This document shows, in pieces, positions 50,124-59,263 of a stretch of 64,000 bases of DNA. The notes beneath the pieces are model-generated. The model searched no databases, was not told where the DNA came from, and saw only the letters and a list, made by a program, of their open reading frames with translations. Position numbers and translations under genes: made by a program. The first letter of the stretch is position 1. The number at the start of each line of letters is the position of its first letter. The DNA comes from an uncultured Dehalococcoidia bacterium (GTDB lineage: Bacteria > Chloroflexota > Dehalococcoidia > Lucifugimonadales > UBA1123): positions 2,563,800 through 2,627,799 of the forward strand of contig OY282441.1 of NCBI GenBank assembly GCA_958296105.1. The letters are read 5' to 3'.

Positions 50124-50927
50124 CTATCCGGTGCCCAAGTCCTGGTCGTCCAATCCGTACCACTTCACGCTGCCCGCCGAGATGTCCACCTCCACGAGGT
50201 TATCCATGCGAACCCCCGATACCACGGCGAGGGAATCCTGCCCAGTGAACCGCCGCAGGAACTGGGCGTTGCGCATGGCGCGGCTGGTATCGCGTCCGTT
50301 GACGGTATAGGATATTTCCACTGCGATGAAGCCGCGCTCTCCGGTCTGATTGTGGACAGCCTCCATAATCAGGTCAGCGCGGCGGAAACTTTGCAGGTCG
50401 CCTGCGGCGATGCCTTGAGTATCCGCCCTGTCCACCATAGTGATCAACTCTTCCATAGAGAGTACGCGGGTTTTCGTGTAGCCGAACTCAAGAGCGACAA
50501 GAATGCTTTGACCTCTCACAATCTCGCTGGCGTGACGTGAGCGGAAGATCCCCATATCGTGCTCGAATCTTCCCATCCGTGTATCCAGAGCTATGAGACG
50601 AGCGTTTATAGTTTCGAGCAGTTCGTGGATCGCCTCGAACCGCTTGTCCATCGCCTCAAACCGCTTGTCCACCGCCTCGAACCGGCGCTCGGTCGCTTCC
50701 ATGAAGCTCGCCAGCGTCTGTTCGAGTCTGTCCAAGCGCGCCTCGACTGCGGCCATGCGCACTTCCTGCGCGGCCATGCGCTCGTCGTTGGCTTTGGCGT
50801 ACTCCGCGAATCTGGCGGGCAACTCCAGCAGCTCGCGCGTCAGTACGCGGTTGCGCAAGGCTTCGGCCCACTGCGGATTTTCGTCCAGCAGGTGGATGAG
50901 GTCTTCTATTGTGTCGATAGTCGCCAT
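50124..50927 (-). CDS. coiled-coil protein with PD-(D/E)XK nuclease-like domain
   Basis: 267 aa. Residues 45-120 are a long coiled coil with repeated RFEAxDKRFEAMDKRFEA heptads. Residues 150-260 form a small alpha/beta domain with the order RRADLIMEAV, GFIAVEISYTVNGRDT, typical of PD-(D/E)XK-like nucleases of the DUF3782 type, where D and E-x-S stand for D and E-x-K. Lys is replaced by Ser, so activity is uncertain. Such proteins are multicopy in thermophiles and cyanobacteria, with unknown role. Solitary here, convergent with the aldo/keto reductase gene. Confidence 0.72.
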   Translation of the reverse strand: MATIDTIEDLIHLLDENPQWAEALRNRVLTRELLELPARFAEYAKANDERMAAQEVRMAAVEARLDRLEQTLASFMEATERRFEAVDKRFEAMDKRFEAIHELLETINARLIALDTRMGRFEHDMGIFRSRHASEIVRGQSILVALEFGYTKTRVLSMEELITMVDRADTQGIAAGDLQSFRRADLIMEAVHNQTGERGFIAVEISYTVNGRDTSRAMRNAQFLRRFTGQDSLAVVSGVRMDNLVEVDISAGSVKWYGLDDQDLGTG

Positions 50928-51050
50928 AGGTCACGCTTCGGTGTTTAGATTTAGGCATTATAGCAGCATATGGGATGCGCTGTCAGGGTAGGCTGTAATC
51001 GGCATTCTCTAGCGGGGGAGCGGACATTCGATCATCCGTTGGCTTGTCCA

Positions 51051-52244
51051 TCATACCACGCCTTCGCGCCGAAGCTCGCCCACGTCGTCTGCGGACATGC
51101 TAAGAATCTCGGCGAGAACCTCTTCGGAATGCTCGCCAAGCAGGGGCGGCGGATTTACGGCAGCCTCGCAGCCCTCGATTTTGATGGGATTCCCGATGAT
51201 CTGGTACTCCCCCCGCTTGGGGTCGTGGATATCCACGACCATCTCGCGCGCCCTGAGATGTGGGTCGTTCAGCACGTCCACCGAGTCCTGCACCGCGCCG
51301 GCGGGGATACCCAGCTCGGTCAGCGCGCCCATCGCCTCGAACTTGGTGACCGTCCGCGTCCACGCGCTCACGATCTCCTCGACCTCAGCCGGCCTCTCCC
51401 TGCGCGCCTGCTCGGTGGCGTATCGGGCATCTCCGATCAGGTCTGGCCGGCCGGCCAGCGCGAGAATCGAGTCCCAAGAGTCGCCCGACATCACCATAGC
51501 CACGTAGTCGTTGGCGCCGCCCGGCTTGCACGGATAGACGATCGCAGGCCCGCCCCAGGTGCGGTTGCCCTCCCGCTGGACGGGCTGGCCGGAGCCGAAC
51601 GTATCTATCATGCGAATACGCATGAGGTTGACCACGCCATCCTGCATGGAGACATCCACGCGCTGCGCCTTGCCCATGGCGTCACGCTGCCTGAGAGCCG
51701 CCAGAATGCCTATGGCAGCGTGCAGGCCGGAGCCGGAGTCGCCTACGCCGGGCGCGACGAACGTAGGCTGTCGCCCGGGCTCCCCCTGCGCGCTCATCGC
51801 GCCGCCCACCGCTTGGGCTATATGCTCGAAGCTCTTGACGTGGGCGTTGGGGCCATACGCGCCGAAGCCCTTGATCGTGCAGTAGACGATCTTCGGGTTC
51901 GCGGACTTCAGCGCCTCGTAGCCGAGTCCGAACCGCTCCATCTGGCCAGGACCGTAGTTCTCGACCACGACATCCGCCTTGCCGACGAGCGCCAAGAGTA
52001 TCTGACGCCCCAGCTCGGTCTTGAGATCGAGCGTAAGGCTGCGCTTGCCGGCATTGAAGACGATGAAGTAGAAGCTGTCGACGTCGTCAGACAGGGCGCG
52101 CTCTCGGCGCGTGCGGTCGCCCACTCCCGGCTCCTCGACCTTTATCACGTCCGCGCCGAGAAACGCCATTAGCTGAGTGCAGGAAGGCCCAGCCTGCACC
52201 TGCGTAAGATCGACTATTCGGATGCCCGAGAGCGGCGCTGCCAC
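51051..52244 (-). CDS. CaiB/BaiF CoA-transferase family protein
   Basis: 397 aa class III CoA-transferase. N-terminal LSGIRIVDLTQVQAGPSCTQ and FLGADVIKVEEPGVGDRTRR; catalytic Asp expected in VGKADVVVENYGPGQMERFG; FAPGVGD-type glycine loop (TFVAPGVGDSGSGLHAAIGI). C-terminal GIPAGAVQDSVDVLNDPHLR. GTG 52244 has AAGGAG six bases upstream; longer frames upstream are noise. Moves CoA between carboxylic acids (for example oxalate/formate, carnitine or bile acids). Next to a SelA-like PLP enzyme 26 bp away on the same strand. The CoA donor cannot be told. Confidence 0.93.
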   Translation of the reverse strand: MAAPLSGIRIVDLTQVQAGPSCTQLMAFLGADVIKVEEPGVGDRTRRERALSDDVDSFYFIVFNAGKRSLTLDLKTELGRQILLALVGKADVVVENYGPGQMERFGLGYEALKSANPKIVYCTIKGFGAYGPNAHVKSFEHIAQAVGGAMSAQGEPGRQPTFVAPGVGDSGSGLHAAIGILAALRQRDAMGKAQRVDVSMQDGVVNLMRIRMIDTFGSGQPVQREGNRTWGGPAIVYPCKPGGANDYVAMVMSGDSWDSILALAGRPDLIGDARYATEQARRERPAEVEEIVSAWTRTVTKFEAMGALTELGIPAGAVQDSVDVLNDPHLRAREMVVDIHDPKRGEYQIIGNPIKIEGCEAAVNPPPLLGEHSEEVLAEILSMSADDVGELRREGVV

Positions 52245-52270
52245 GTGATGCTCCTTCTCGGCGGCGAACC

Positions 52271-53419
52271 CTACCGCCCGAACTCGGCGGCTATGCGCTG
52301 GCCCACTATCTCCTCCTCGCCCTCGTACAGACCGAAGACGTGGATGTCTATATCCTGCTCGCCCTCGCGCACGCGCGTCCATATGGGCGGGTCGCCCGCC
52401 TTCAGCCTGTCCACCAGATCCTGCGCGGAGAAGCCGGCGATGGACGGGTCGATCTCTAGGTGAACTCCGAACGGCTGGTGTCCGATGATATTGTCCATCA
52501 TCTCGGCGCTGAGTCCTGGGATGCCCTTCAGCGGAGCCAAGATAGTCTGGCACTTCTGCTCGGTCTCCGCTAGGCGCGACTCGTGATCCATGGTGAACCA
52601 GCGCCTGACAGCTGCCACCGCGCCGATCATCTCCTGCCTGTCCACCTTGTGCGGCCTTCCGATTCCGCGTATGCGCCGCCCCTCGTAGCCCACGAACGAC
52701 TGGTAGCCGAGCTTGCGAATCATGTCCTCGGTGCCGAGCGCCAGCCCCGTGGACTGCGGAGCGCCCATGTACTTGGCAGCGATGCACTGGAAATCCGCGC
52801 CCATGCGCACGTACTTGCCGAAGTTGTCCAGAGGGTAGATCTGCCCCGCCGCGTCCACCGTTACCACGATGCCGTTCGCGCGCGCTATCTCGATGCAGTC
52901 CTCCAGCGGCAGGACGTTCGGGTCATGCTCCTGCTCCACCGCGTAGAAGTGGACGGCGGCGGTGTTCGGACCGATGGCGCTCTCCAGATCCTCGCGCGTC
53001 GTGCCCTCGTCGCTGCCGAACTCCACGAGCTTGGCTCCGGACGTCTCTAGGCAGCGGTCGTACCAGTAGCGCTGCCGTCTCTGGATCAGGAACTCGTTCT
53101 TCATGCCCGTAGTGTCCGGCAGCTGCTGGATGCGGTCGTCGTCGTCCCCCGCCATGACCGCGGCGGCTGCCAGTGTGAGCGCGGAGCCGGCGCCAGACGT
53201 AATCCACGCCGCCGGCACTCCCACCATATCGGCAACGGCGCGCCCTGCCTTCTCCTCCAGATCCATGAGCGGGATGTACGCCACGCCCGCCGCCGCCATC
53301 GCTTCTTGCACCTCTGGCACGGGCGTAGAGCCGCCCAGCATGGTCACGCTGCCGATGGCGTTGATCACCGGCTGCGCGTCGAGCTCCTTGTATATCTGTC
53401 CCCATTCCGAGTTAGCCAT
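52271..53419 (-). CDS. SelA-like / aminotransferase class V-fold PLP enzyme
   Basis: 382 aa fold-type I PLP protein, of the group annotated as SelA-like or D-glucosaminate-6-phosphate ammonia-lyase-like. PVINAIGSVTMLGGSTPVPE and AWITSGAGSALTLAAAAVMA at the N-terminus; Asp of VVTVDAAGQIYPLDNFGKYV (about residue 208) would bind PLP; Lys in CIAAKYMGAPQSTGLALG is the Schiff-base candidate. AGGAGG precedes ATG 53419. Not selenocysteine synthase itself, as no other Sec genes are seen. Same strand and 26 bp from the CaiB-like gene, thus one transcript. Confidence 0.87.
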   Translation of the reverse strand: MANSEWGQIYKELDAQPVINAIGSVTMLGGSTPVPEVQEAMAAAGVAYIPLMDLEEKAGRAVADMVGVPAAWITSGAGSALTLAAAAVMAGDDDDRIQQLPDTTGMKNEFLIQRRQRYWYDRCLETSGAKLVEFGSDEGTTREDLESAIGPNTAAVHFYAVEQEHDPNVLPLEDCIEIARANGIVVTVDAAGQIYPLDNFGKYVRMGADFQCIAAKYMGAPQSTGLALGTEDMIRKLGYQSFVGYEGRRIRGIGRPHKVDRQEMIGAVAAVRRWFTMDHESRLAETEQKCQTILAPLKGIPGLSAEMMDNIIGHQPFGVHLEIDPSIAGFSAQDLVDRLKAGDPPIWTRVREGEQDIDIHVFGLYEGEEEIVGQRIAAEFGR

Positions 53420-53516
53420 TCCATACCTCCTGAGTGAGACGTTTTTGAGATCGGATACAGGATACAACTTTTGGGCGCGCGGTGTGGGATTTTGCGCGGA
53501 ATGACGAGAGAGGAGT

Positions 53517-53622
53517 GAATGCAGTCCTCGAACCCTCCCGTCGAACGCTTGCCGTCGCTGACCGTTATCACGGGAAAGGACAAGGATCGAATGCAGCCCC
53601 CGAAGCCTCCTGTCGAACGCTC
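53517..53622. repeat. imperfect direct repeat, 72-bp offset
   Basis: GAATGCAG-CCTCGAACCCTCC-GTCGAACGCT-type sequence at 53517-53550 recurs at 53589-53622 with several changes. The stretch between holds CGGGAAAGG and GGAATGACG-like motifs, similar to degraded extragenic palindromic repeats. GGAATGACGG recurs near 60679. The 281-bp spacer has no gene. Confidence 0.7.
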
Positions 53623-53700
53623 TTGGCGATTCTCTCGTGTTAGGATCGAGGATGTGGACTTCCAGATGAAACGCCATGAGGATTACCGAGCAGGCAAGCT

Positions 53701-54447
53701 GTGACCACTTACGAGAACTTGACCGTCACCGACGGCGATCTGCTGTACGACATGCTAGACGGAGACTCGGTCTTCCAAGACTGCGATTTCGATGGCGCGG
53801 ACTTTGCCAACATCGAGGCAGACTCGCTCACGATGCGCGGATGCACCCTCGTTCGCGCCAACCTCGCCAACCTGTTGTGCGCAGAGCTGCGGATCGAGAG
53901 CTCGAACATGGAGGGGGCAGCGCTGCCGAGGAGCGAGGCGATCGAAGCCGTTCTCACGGATTGCAGCCTCTCGTCCGCAGACCTCAGAGGCGCCAGCCTG
54001 AACCTGTCCCGAATCACGGACTGCGACCTGTCGGGCGCGGATATGGACGGCGCCAACCTGTTCGGCGCAGACCTCACAGGCTCCAGGTTCAGAGGGGTGG
54101 ACCTGTCTCGCGCCAGAATGAACGGCGTCAAGATCGAGCGCGCCGACTTCAGCTTCGCCTCGCTGAGGGGTCACGCCTTCAGAGAGCGGCGACTGATCGG
54201 CGTCAACTTCACGGAGGCAGATCTGAGCGGCTGCGACTTCAGCGGCGCGGTGTTCGAGCGCTGCCACCTGACCGGCGCCTTCGTGGACGAGCTGACTCGG
54301 TTCGACGGCGCAGACCTGCGGGGCGCGCGCATATCGGGAGCGCATCTGGTGAAGGCCAGCCTGAAGGGAGCGCTGATGCTGCCGTCCCAGGTCAGCGCGC
54401 TGGTGTTCGACGGCTTCGGCATCGTCGTAGCGGACGACTCAGGTTGA
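53701..54447 (+). CDS. pentapeptide-repeat protein
   Basis: 248 aa quadrilateral beta-helix protein. A(D/N)LXX-type pentapeptides run from about residue 28 to 235 (DFDGADFANIEADSLTMRGC; DLSGADMDGANLFGADLTGS; NFTEADLSGCDFSGAVFERC). A short break near residues 155-165 (RGHAFRERRLIG) suggests two coils or a loop. GTG 53701 start. Related proteins mimic DNA to protect gyrase or act as structural effectors; the role here is unknown. Stands alone, with 100 bp to the next gene. Confidence 0.9.
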   Translation: MTTYENLTVTDGDLLYDMLDGDSVFQDCDFDGADFANIEADSLTMRGCTLVRANLANLLCAELRIESSNMEGAALPRSEAIEAVLTDCSLSSADLRGASLNLSRITDCDLSGADMDGANLFGADLTGSRFRGVDLSRARMNGVKIERADFSFASLRGHAFRERRLIGVNFTEADLSGCDFSGAVFERCHLTGAFVDELTRFDGADLRGARISGAHLVKASLKGALMLPSQVSALVFDGFGIVVADDSG

Positions 54448-54545
54448 CACGTCTGGACAGGAGCTTACAATTGGACCAAGACCTATCCTGTCTGTATCTA
54501 TGCCCGTCTATGTGAAATCACTCGAACCGCGCCAAGGAGAAAGCC

Positions 54546-55736
54546 ATGATTACCAAATTCGACAGCCTGTACGCCGGCCACGTCGACATGACGAACGTGG
54601 GATACGGCGGGGCAGCGGTCAACGACCGCCGCTTCTCCAACCAGCATCTCGTCACCGCCTACGACAAGGCTGAGGCGATAGCCAAGACGATGGACAGGCT
54701 CGGCTTCGATACGTTCTGGATGGCTGAGCATCACTTCCAGCCCGAAGGCTACGAGTGCCTGCCCAACATCCTGATGGAGGCGGTGCATCTGGCGCACGTC
54801 ACCGAGAACATCAATATCGGCTGCGGGTTCAACATCACCCCGATGTGGCATCCGCTGCGGCTGGCGGAGGACTTCGCAACCGCCGACATCCTGACGAAGG
54901 GGCGCACTGTCTTCGGTGTGGGGCGCGGCTACCACACGCGCGAGGTGGATACGTTCGGCGCGCCGCTGCTCGATCAGCAGGCAAATCGCAACCTGTTCGA
55001 GGAGCAGTGCGAGATCATCTTCCGCTCATTCGAGGAAGAGTCTTTCTCGCACAAGGGCGAGTACTACACCATTCCGCCGGCGGTGCCGTATCGCGGCTAC
55101 ACACTAGAGGAGATAACGCTGGTGCCGCGTCCGCTGAACCTGCCGGTCGAGTGCTGGCAGCCGATCCAGAGCGCAACGCCTCGCGGTCTCGCGTTCATGG
55201 CGAAGCACGGCATCAAGGGCGTCATCGGCGGCGGCGTGGCAGAGGGAGGCGCGATGCTCCGCGTGATCGAGAGCTTCCAGCAGGCAAACGCAGACGTGGG
55301 CCGCGATCTGGAGCTTGGCGAGAACCTGTCCATCGGCTTCCACTTCTACATCGCCGACACCCAAGAAGAGGCGATGGCAGTAGCGGGCAAATACTACGAG
55401 GAGAACCTGAAGATGTTCGGCCCGCTGCGCTTGGTGCGCGCGCTGAGCGAAGAGCAGATAGACGCCATGTCCGACCCCTCCCGCGCCCCCACAGCCGACC
55501 TGCCGCGCATCGAAGACGCGGTCAAGACTGGCGGCTTCTTGGCTGGGCCGCCGGAGCTCATCGTCGAGCAGCTGAAGAGACTCGAAGAGGCCTACCCCGG
55601 CCTGGATCGCGTGGGAGTCAGCCACCCCGTCGGAACGCCCCAGTCGGAGATTCTGGAGCAGCTCGAAATGTTCGCCGAACAGGTCATGCCAGCATTCAGG
55701 CGCGCGCCAGTGGCGGAGGCGGTTCTGGCGGACTGA
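54546..55736 (+). CDS. LLM-class (luciferase-like) flavin-dependent oxidoreductase
   Basis: 396 aa TIM-barrel flavoprotein. KTMDRLGFDTFWMAEHHFQP is the family's N-terminal loop with the WxxEHH motif. NINIGCGFNITPMWHPLRLA, FGVGRGYHTREVDTFG and PVECWQPIQSATPRGLAFMA follow the expected strands. The cofactor is probably FMNH2 or F420. AAGGAGAAAGCC precedes ATG 54546. Such genes are amplified in SAR202 genomes and are proposed to attack recalcitrant organic matter; the substrate here is unknown. Confidence 0.92.
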   Translation: MITKFDSLYAGHVDMTNVGYGGAAVNDRRFSNQHLVTAYDKAEAIAKTMDRLGFDTFWMAEHHFQPEGYECLPNILMEAVHLAHVTENINIGCGFNITPMWHPLRLAEDFATADILTKGRTVFGVGRGYHTREVDTFGAPLLDQQANRNLFEEQCEIIFRSFEEESFSHKGEYYTIPPAVPYRGYTLEEITLVPRPLNLPVECWQPIQSATPRGLAFMAKHGIKGVIGGGVAEGGAMLRVIESFQQANADVGRDLELGENLSIGFHFYIADTQEEAMAVAGKYYEENLKMFGPLRLVRALSEEQIDAMSDPSRAPTADLPRIEDAVKTGGFLAGPPELIVEQLKRLEEAYPGLDRVGVSHPVGTPQSEILEQLEMFAEQVMPAFRRAPVAEAVLAD

Positions 55737-55805
55737 GGGATTGACGAAGGGACGACGAAGGGACTGACGACTGAGGGACTGACCGCCCACGGCAGGGAGG
55801 ATATT

Positions 55806-56459
55806 GTGCCAAAGATCGAAGACATGTGGCTGACGCCGTGCGCGAGGCCGAACGGACTGCAAGCCGCTGAAGATGGGCTGTGGGTGATCTCCGCGGACGA
55901 CGACAGCCGCCTACAGAAGCTCGACTACGAGACGGGCGAGGCGATCATAGACGCGCCCACCGAGACTTACAGGTCCAGCGGTCTGACCGTCGGCGGCGGT
56001 CACGTCTGGGTGGCGTCGACCCACAGCTCGCGCCTGTACAAGCTCGACGAGGACGGCTCCACCGTCAGCTTCCACGAGCCGCCCGGAAGCGGCGCGCGAG
56101 ACCCCAGGGACGTCGGCCCAGACTACAACAGACCGCACGGCATGGAGTGGATCGAGGGCAAGATGTGGGTGGCGGCAAAGCCCGCGCTCAGGCTGTACCT
56201 GATCGACGCGCAGACGCTGGAGGTCGAGCGCTCGATTCCCACTCCGGGCGCGGCTCCGCACGGCATCGCCTGGGACGGCGAAACGATCTGGTGCGCCGAC
56301 AGGGCGATGAGCAGGATCCACCGTCTCGACCCCGAAAGCGGCGAGGTTTTGGACGAGATCGAAGTGCAGTCTCCCGAGCTGCACGGGCTGACAATGCACG
56401 ATGGGGCGCTGATCTTCTGCTGCGACCCAAGCCGCAGGGTGTGCCGCATAGAGGTCTAG
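55806..56459 (+). CDS. Vgb/NHL-type beta-propeller protein
   Basis: 217 aa, four to five repeats of about 45 residues: NGLQAAEDGLWVISADDDSR; GGGHVWVASTHSSRLYKLDE; EGKMWVAAKPALRLYLIDAQ; WDGETIWCADRAMSRIHRLD. This is a streptogramin-lyase (Vgb)/glutaminyl-cyclase-like propeller, here short of the usual six or seven blades. No signal peptide. GTG 55806 follows GGGAGG by five bases. It follows the LLM oxidoreductase by 70 bp and may be its accessory. Confidence 0.82.
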   Translation: MPKIEDMWLTPCARPNGLQAAEDGLWVISADDDSRLQKLDYETGEAIIDAPTETYRSSGLTVGGGHVWVASTHSSRLYKLDEDGSTVSFHEPPGSGARDPRDVGPDYNRPHGMEWIEGKMWVAAKPALRLYLIDAQTLEVERSIPTPGAAPHGIAWDGETIWCADRAMSRIHRLDPESGEVLDEIEVQSPELHGLTMHDGALIFCCDPSRRVCRIEV

Positions 56460-56472
56460 GCGCTGGACGAGA

Positions 56473-57294
56473 TCAATCGTCGTCCTCGTCCAGGCGCGCT
56501 TCCAGCCGCTGGAGAGCGTCCTGAGTGGCGCGAATCTCGCGCAGAAGCTCCTCTTTGGACACCGGACGCTCCATGTCGCGCAGACGCTCCAGTTTGGCTT
56601 CGTCCAAGTTGTTGATGATGATGGCTATGAACAGGTTTATCACAACGAACGTCCCCACTATGACGAAGCTGACGAAGTACAGCCACGCCATCGAGTGAAC
56701 TTCCATCGCGTTGTACATAACGACCGTCCAGCCTTCGAGCGTTATTATGTTGAACAGCGTCAGCGCCGATGCGCCCAGGTTGCGCCAGTTTTCCGGGTCG
56801 GCTTCGTGAAACAGGTGGTAGCCCATGATGGCGTAGATATAGACGATGATGCCCATTAGCATCATCACGTGTCCAACGCTTGGTATGGAGCGCACGAGCG
56901 CGGCGACTATCAGGCGCAGGTCTCTGATGGTGGATATGAGGCGCAGAACTCGCAGCAGACGCGCCAGACGCGCGATCATGGCGAACTGTCCGGTGGCGGG
57001 AATCAGCGCGAACACGATCACCAGAAAGTCGAATACGTTCCAGCCGTCCCTGAAGTATCCGGCCACGCGGGGCGACGCCGCGAACATCTTGACCAGCGCC
57101 TCGACGATGAATATGCCGAGCGCGATCTGGCTGGCGAGGTCGATCCACTCTCCGTATCGCTCGCTCAGATCGGGGGAGGTCCCCACCCCGAGCAGCGCGC
57201 CGTTGAGTATGATGATGGCGATTATGGAGTACTCGAACGCGGGCGCTTCGACCATGCTCCGAGTTATGTCTGTCAGCCGTCTCATGCGCGACAT
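56473..57294 (-). CDS. voltage-gated ion channel, NaChBac-like
   Basis: 273 aa, one six-helix channel unit. S4-like segment RLARLLRVLRLISTIRDLRL has Arg at every third or fourth position. Pore helix and filter ALTLFNIITLEGWTVVMYNA give TLEGW, similar to the TLESW of bacterial sodium channels. S6 VGTFVVINLFIAIIINNLDE. A C-terminal coiled coil (EELLREIRATQDALQRLEAR) is typical for tetramerisation. Selectivity is inferred: TLExW channels are usually Na+-selective. Convergent with the propeller gene. Confidence 0.93.
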   Translation of the reverse strand: MSRMRRLTDITRSMVEAPAFEYSIIAIIILNGALLGVGTSPDLSERYGEWIDLASQIALGIFIVEALVKMFAASPRVAGYFRDGWNVFDFLVIVFALIPATGQFAMIARLARLLRVLRLISTIRDLRLIVAALVRSIPSVGHVMMLMGIIVYIYAIMGYHLFHEADPENWRNLGASALTLFNIITLEGWTVVMYNAMEVHSMAWLYFVSFVIVGTFVVINLFIAIIINNLDEAKLERLRDMERPVSKEELLREIRATQDALQRLEARLDEDDD

Positions 57295-57480
57295 TATAGA
57301 CTAGCTGCCAGCGTCTCGGCACACGCTGAGCCGTATGAGCCATATTCGGATGAAGCCCAATCTCGTTCTCTCGTTCTTCACAGCCTTAGTTGGGATCCAA
57401 CCCGCTCACGTCCCCCAAGCGGAATCTCGCCGAACCGCCTGCGCCCTCGGTGTTTCGAGCCGAATAGAGACGAGACACGT

Positions 57481-58539
57481 TCAGCGCACCGCCTTCGTCA
57501 CCGCGGCCGATGCCACTTTGGGCAGCTCGCTGAGGATGACCGAACAGCGGTAGCCAACCGCGTCCGGCGCGCCCGCCCTCACGATCAGGATGTCGTCCGG
57601 CTCGGGAACGAAACGGGCGAACGTCTGATAGTCGGCGGGGTCAACGTCCCCTTCCAGCACCCTGACTATCTTCAGATCTGCGATGGAGCGCCCGATTCTC
57701 GGGTGCAGGTATTCGCGCACGTCGCGCTTCGTCCACTCGCCCCAGAACTCGGCTGATCCGCCAACCGTTATCGCCACCTGCCCTTGGCGCACGGGCAGCG
57801 TGTCGTCTCCCACCGAGTCCGAAGACGCCAGCGACGAGCCGAGAACGGATGCCACGTCCGCCACCGTGTCCAGCACCACCTCCTGAGAGTGGGACGCCGA
57901 GCGCACCTGCCGCGGCTCCCACGCCGCGAACACCGTGACCGCGCTCTCGTCGGCAGAGAACCCCCGCTCCACGTGCAGCGGATCCCATCTGGAGTCGTTC
58001 TCGTTCTCGGCGATGCAGTAGGTGTACTTTCCCGGATGCCCTATGACCGTCCTGTCGAACAGCCCCGGTATGGAAGCGCAGGCGTTCATCAGGATGAGCC
58101 TGATTGCGCGCCCGATGGTCGCGTTGGCCCTGTTGCCCGGCCCGAACAGGTTGTTGGAGAAGTTCATGCCCAGCTCGTCGACCGCCGGCCCGTTGACTAT
58201 GACCAGCACGGCCGCCCCGCCCTGGCTCGATGACGGCGCGATCAGGTTGAACTCCGGGTCTAGCATGGCTTCGGTCGCGGCGAGCGTAACGGGCATGTAC
58301 TCGGGCAGACACCCTGCCATGACCGCGTTGGCTGCGACCTTGCCCACCGTGATCTCCCGCCGCCGCTCCGGAATCGAGCCTAGAACCTCGTCCGCGGGGC
58401 GGTTGGCGCAGTCCAAGAACTCCCGAACGCGCTCCAGCGTGGGCGGCGTCACCGGCAGCCCGTCCGTCCATCCCAGCGCGTAGCAGCGCTCTATCGCTTC
58501 CACCGCGTCGCCCCACTCCGCCCTGACCGTATCCAGCAT
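57481..58539 (-). CDS. conserved hypothetical protein
   Basis: 352 aa, not assigned to a known family with confidence. Cytosolic, no signal peptide. Recurrent motifs include GWTDGLPVTPPTLERVREFL, ITVGKVAANAVMAGCLPEYM, MNFSNNLFGPGNRANATIGR, and GHPGKYTYCIAENENDSRWD; a Cys in AVMAGCLPEY and another in KYTYCIAEN could be catalytic or metal ligands. ATG 58539 is supported by AGGAGG five bases before it. I recall similar proteins of unknown role next to reductases and amidases. Some are described as UGSC-like, but that is not certain. Confidence 0.75.
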   Translation of the reverse strand: MLDTVRAEWGDAVEAIERCYALGWTDGLPVTPPTLERVREFLDCANRPADEVLGSIPERRREITVGKVAANAVMAGCLPEYMPVTLAATEAMLDPEFNLIAPSSSQGGAAVLVIVNGPAVDELGMNFSNNLFGPGNRANATIGRAIRLILMNACASIPGLFDRTVIGHPGKYTYCIAENENDSRWDPLHVERGFSADESAVTVFAAWEPRQVRSASHSQEVVLDTVADVASVLGSSLASSDSVGDDTLPVRQGQVAITVGGSAEFWGEWTKRDVREYLHPRIGRSIADLKIVRVLEGDVDPADYQTFARFVPEPDDILIVRAGAPDAVGYRCSVILSELPKVASAAVTKAVR

Positions 58540-58706
58540 GTCGCCCTCCTGACAGCAGTTTCGCACATTTTCACACAGACGCGCGCAGATGGACAGATGA
58601 GACCGCAGCGCTGCGCTCTGATTATCCCGCGCATCTGTGCAAACGCGGGGGCGCGATGGTGTATGATGACGATGTACGACCCACAGTTCGAGGAGACGCG
58701 CCCAAT

Positions 58707-58963
58707 ATGCCCGATCAGACACTCACCCGCTCAGTCCCCAACGCATTTTGAGACGGCTGAGCAGACTACGTTACCCGTGAGGTAAGCAGACTGGACGGAA
58801 TAAGCGAAGTGACCTTCGACCTAGCCGAGCGAGTGGCGACCGTAGCCTACGACCCGGCAGCGGCCGACGTCTCCGCAATCCGCGCCGCCATAGACCGCGC
58901 CAATGAGCTGATGCGCCCAGAAGACGACCAAGCCAAAGACGCGAGCCTTGTGCTGGGGTGAGA
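58707..58963 (+). pseudogene. heavy-metal-associated (CopZ-like) domain gene, decayed
   Basis: 58750-58963 encodes an HMA-domain C-terminal part: TREVSRLDGISEVTFDLAER, then VATVAYDPAAADVSAIRAAI and a charged end. It should be preceded by GMxCxxC, but the region has TGA stops (58749, 58758) and a shifted frame relative to ATG 58707 (MPDQTLT, the usual HMA start). The metal-binding cysteines are lost, so it is not a functional chaperone. Confidence 0.72.
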
Positions 58964-59029
58964 TTCGGCATCAGCGCCGTCGCGCGTGAATGCTATACTC
59001 GATGCAGCATCTTCGACAGGGAGCATCCC

Positions 59030-59263
59030 ATGAGGCAGGCGATAACGGCAACATACAGAGACGGAGTTTTCTACCCTGACGAGCCTTGCGACCTGCCCGA
59101 AGGGACAACGGTCAGAGTGGCGGAGCTGTCGAGGCCGCCGCTGGTTTCCGACCCGGAGGAGAGAAGGCGAATCCTCAAAGCCCTGGTCGACCGCATGGCG
59201 AAGAATCCGATCTCCGCAGATGCGCCCAAGCTGACTAGGGAAGATCTGCATGAACGCGGTTGA
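59030..59263 (+). CDS. AF2212/DUF104-type antitoxin
   Basis: 77 aa: ITATYRDGVFYPDEPCDLPE then GTTVRVAEL, matching the AF2212-like antitoxin family, with a C-terminal helical part (PEERRRILKALVDRMAKNPI) that would wrap a PIN-type toxin. AGGGAG lies eight bases before ATG 59030. The stop overlaps the start of a broken VapC-like gene. Family antitoxins neutralise VapC RNases by tight binding. Confidence 0.87.
   Translation: MRQAITATYRDGVFYPDEPCDLPEGTTVRVAELSRPPLVSDPEERRRILKALVDRMAKNPISADAPKLTREDLHERG

Noticed and set aside
52271-53677. Upstream extension of the SelA-like gene
   Set aside because: The extension reads through direct repeats; ATG 53419 has a perfect AGGAGG and the family start.
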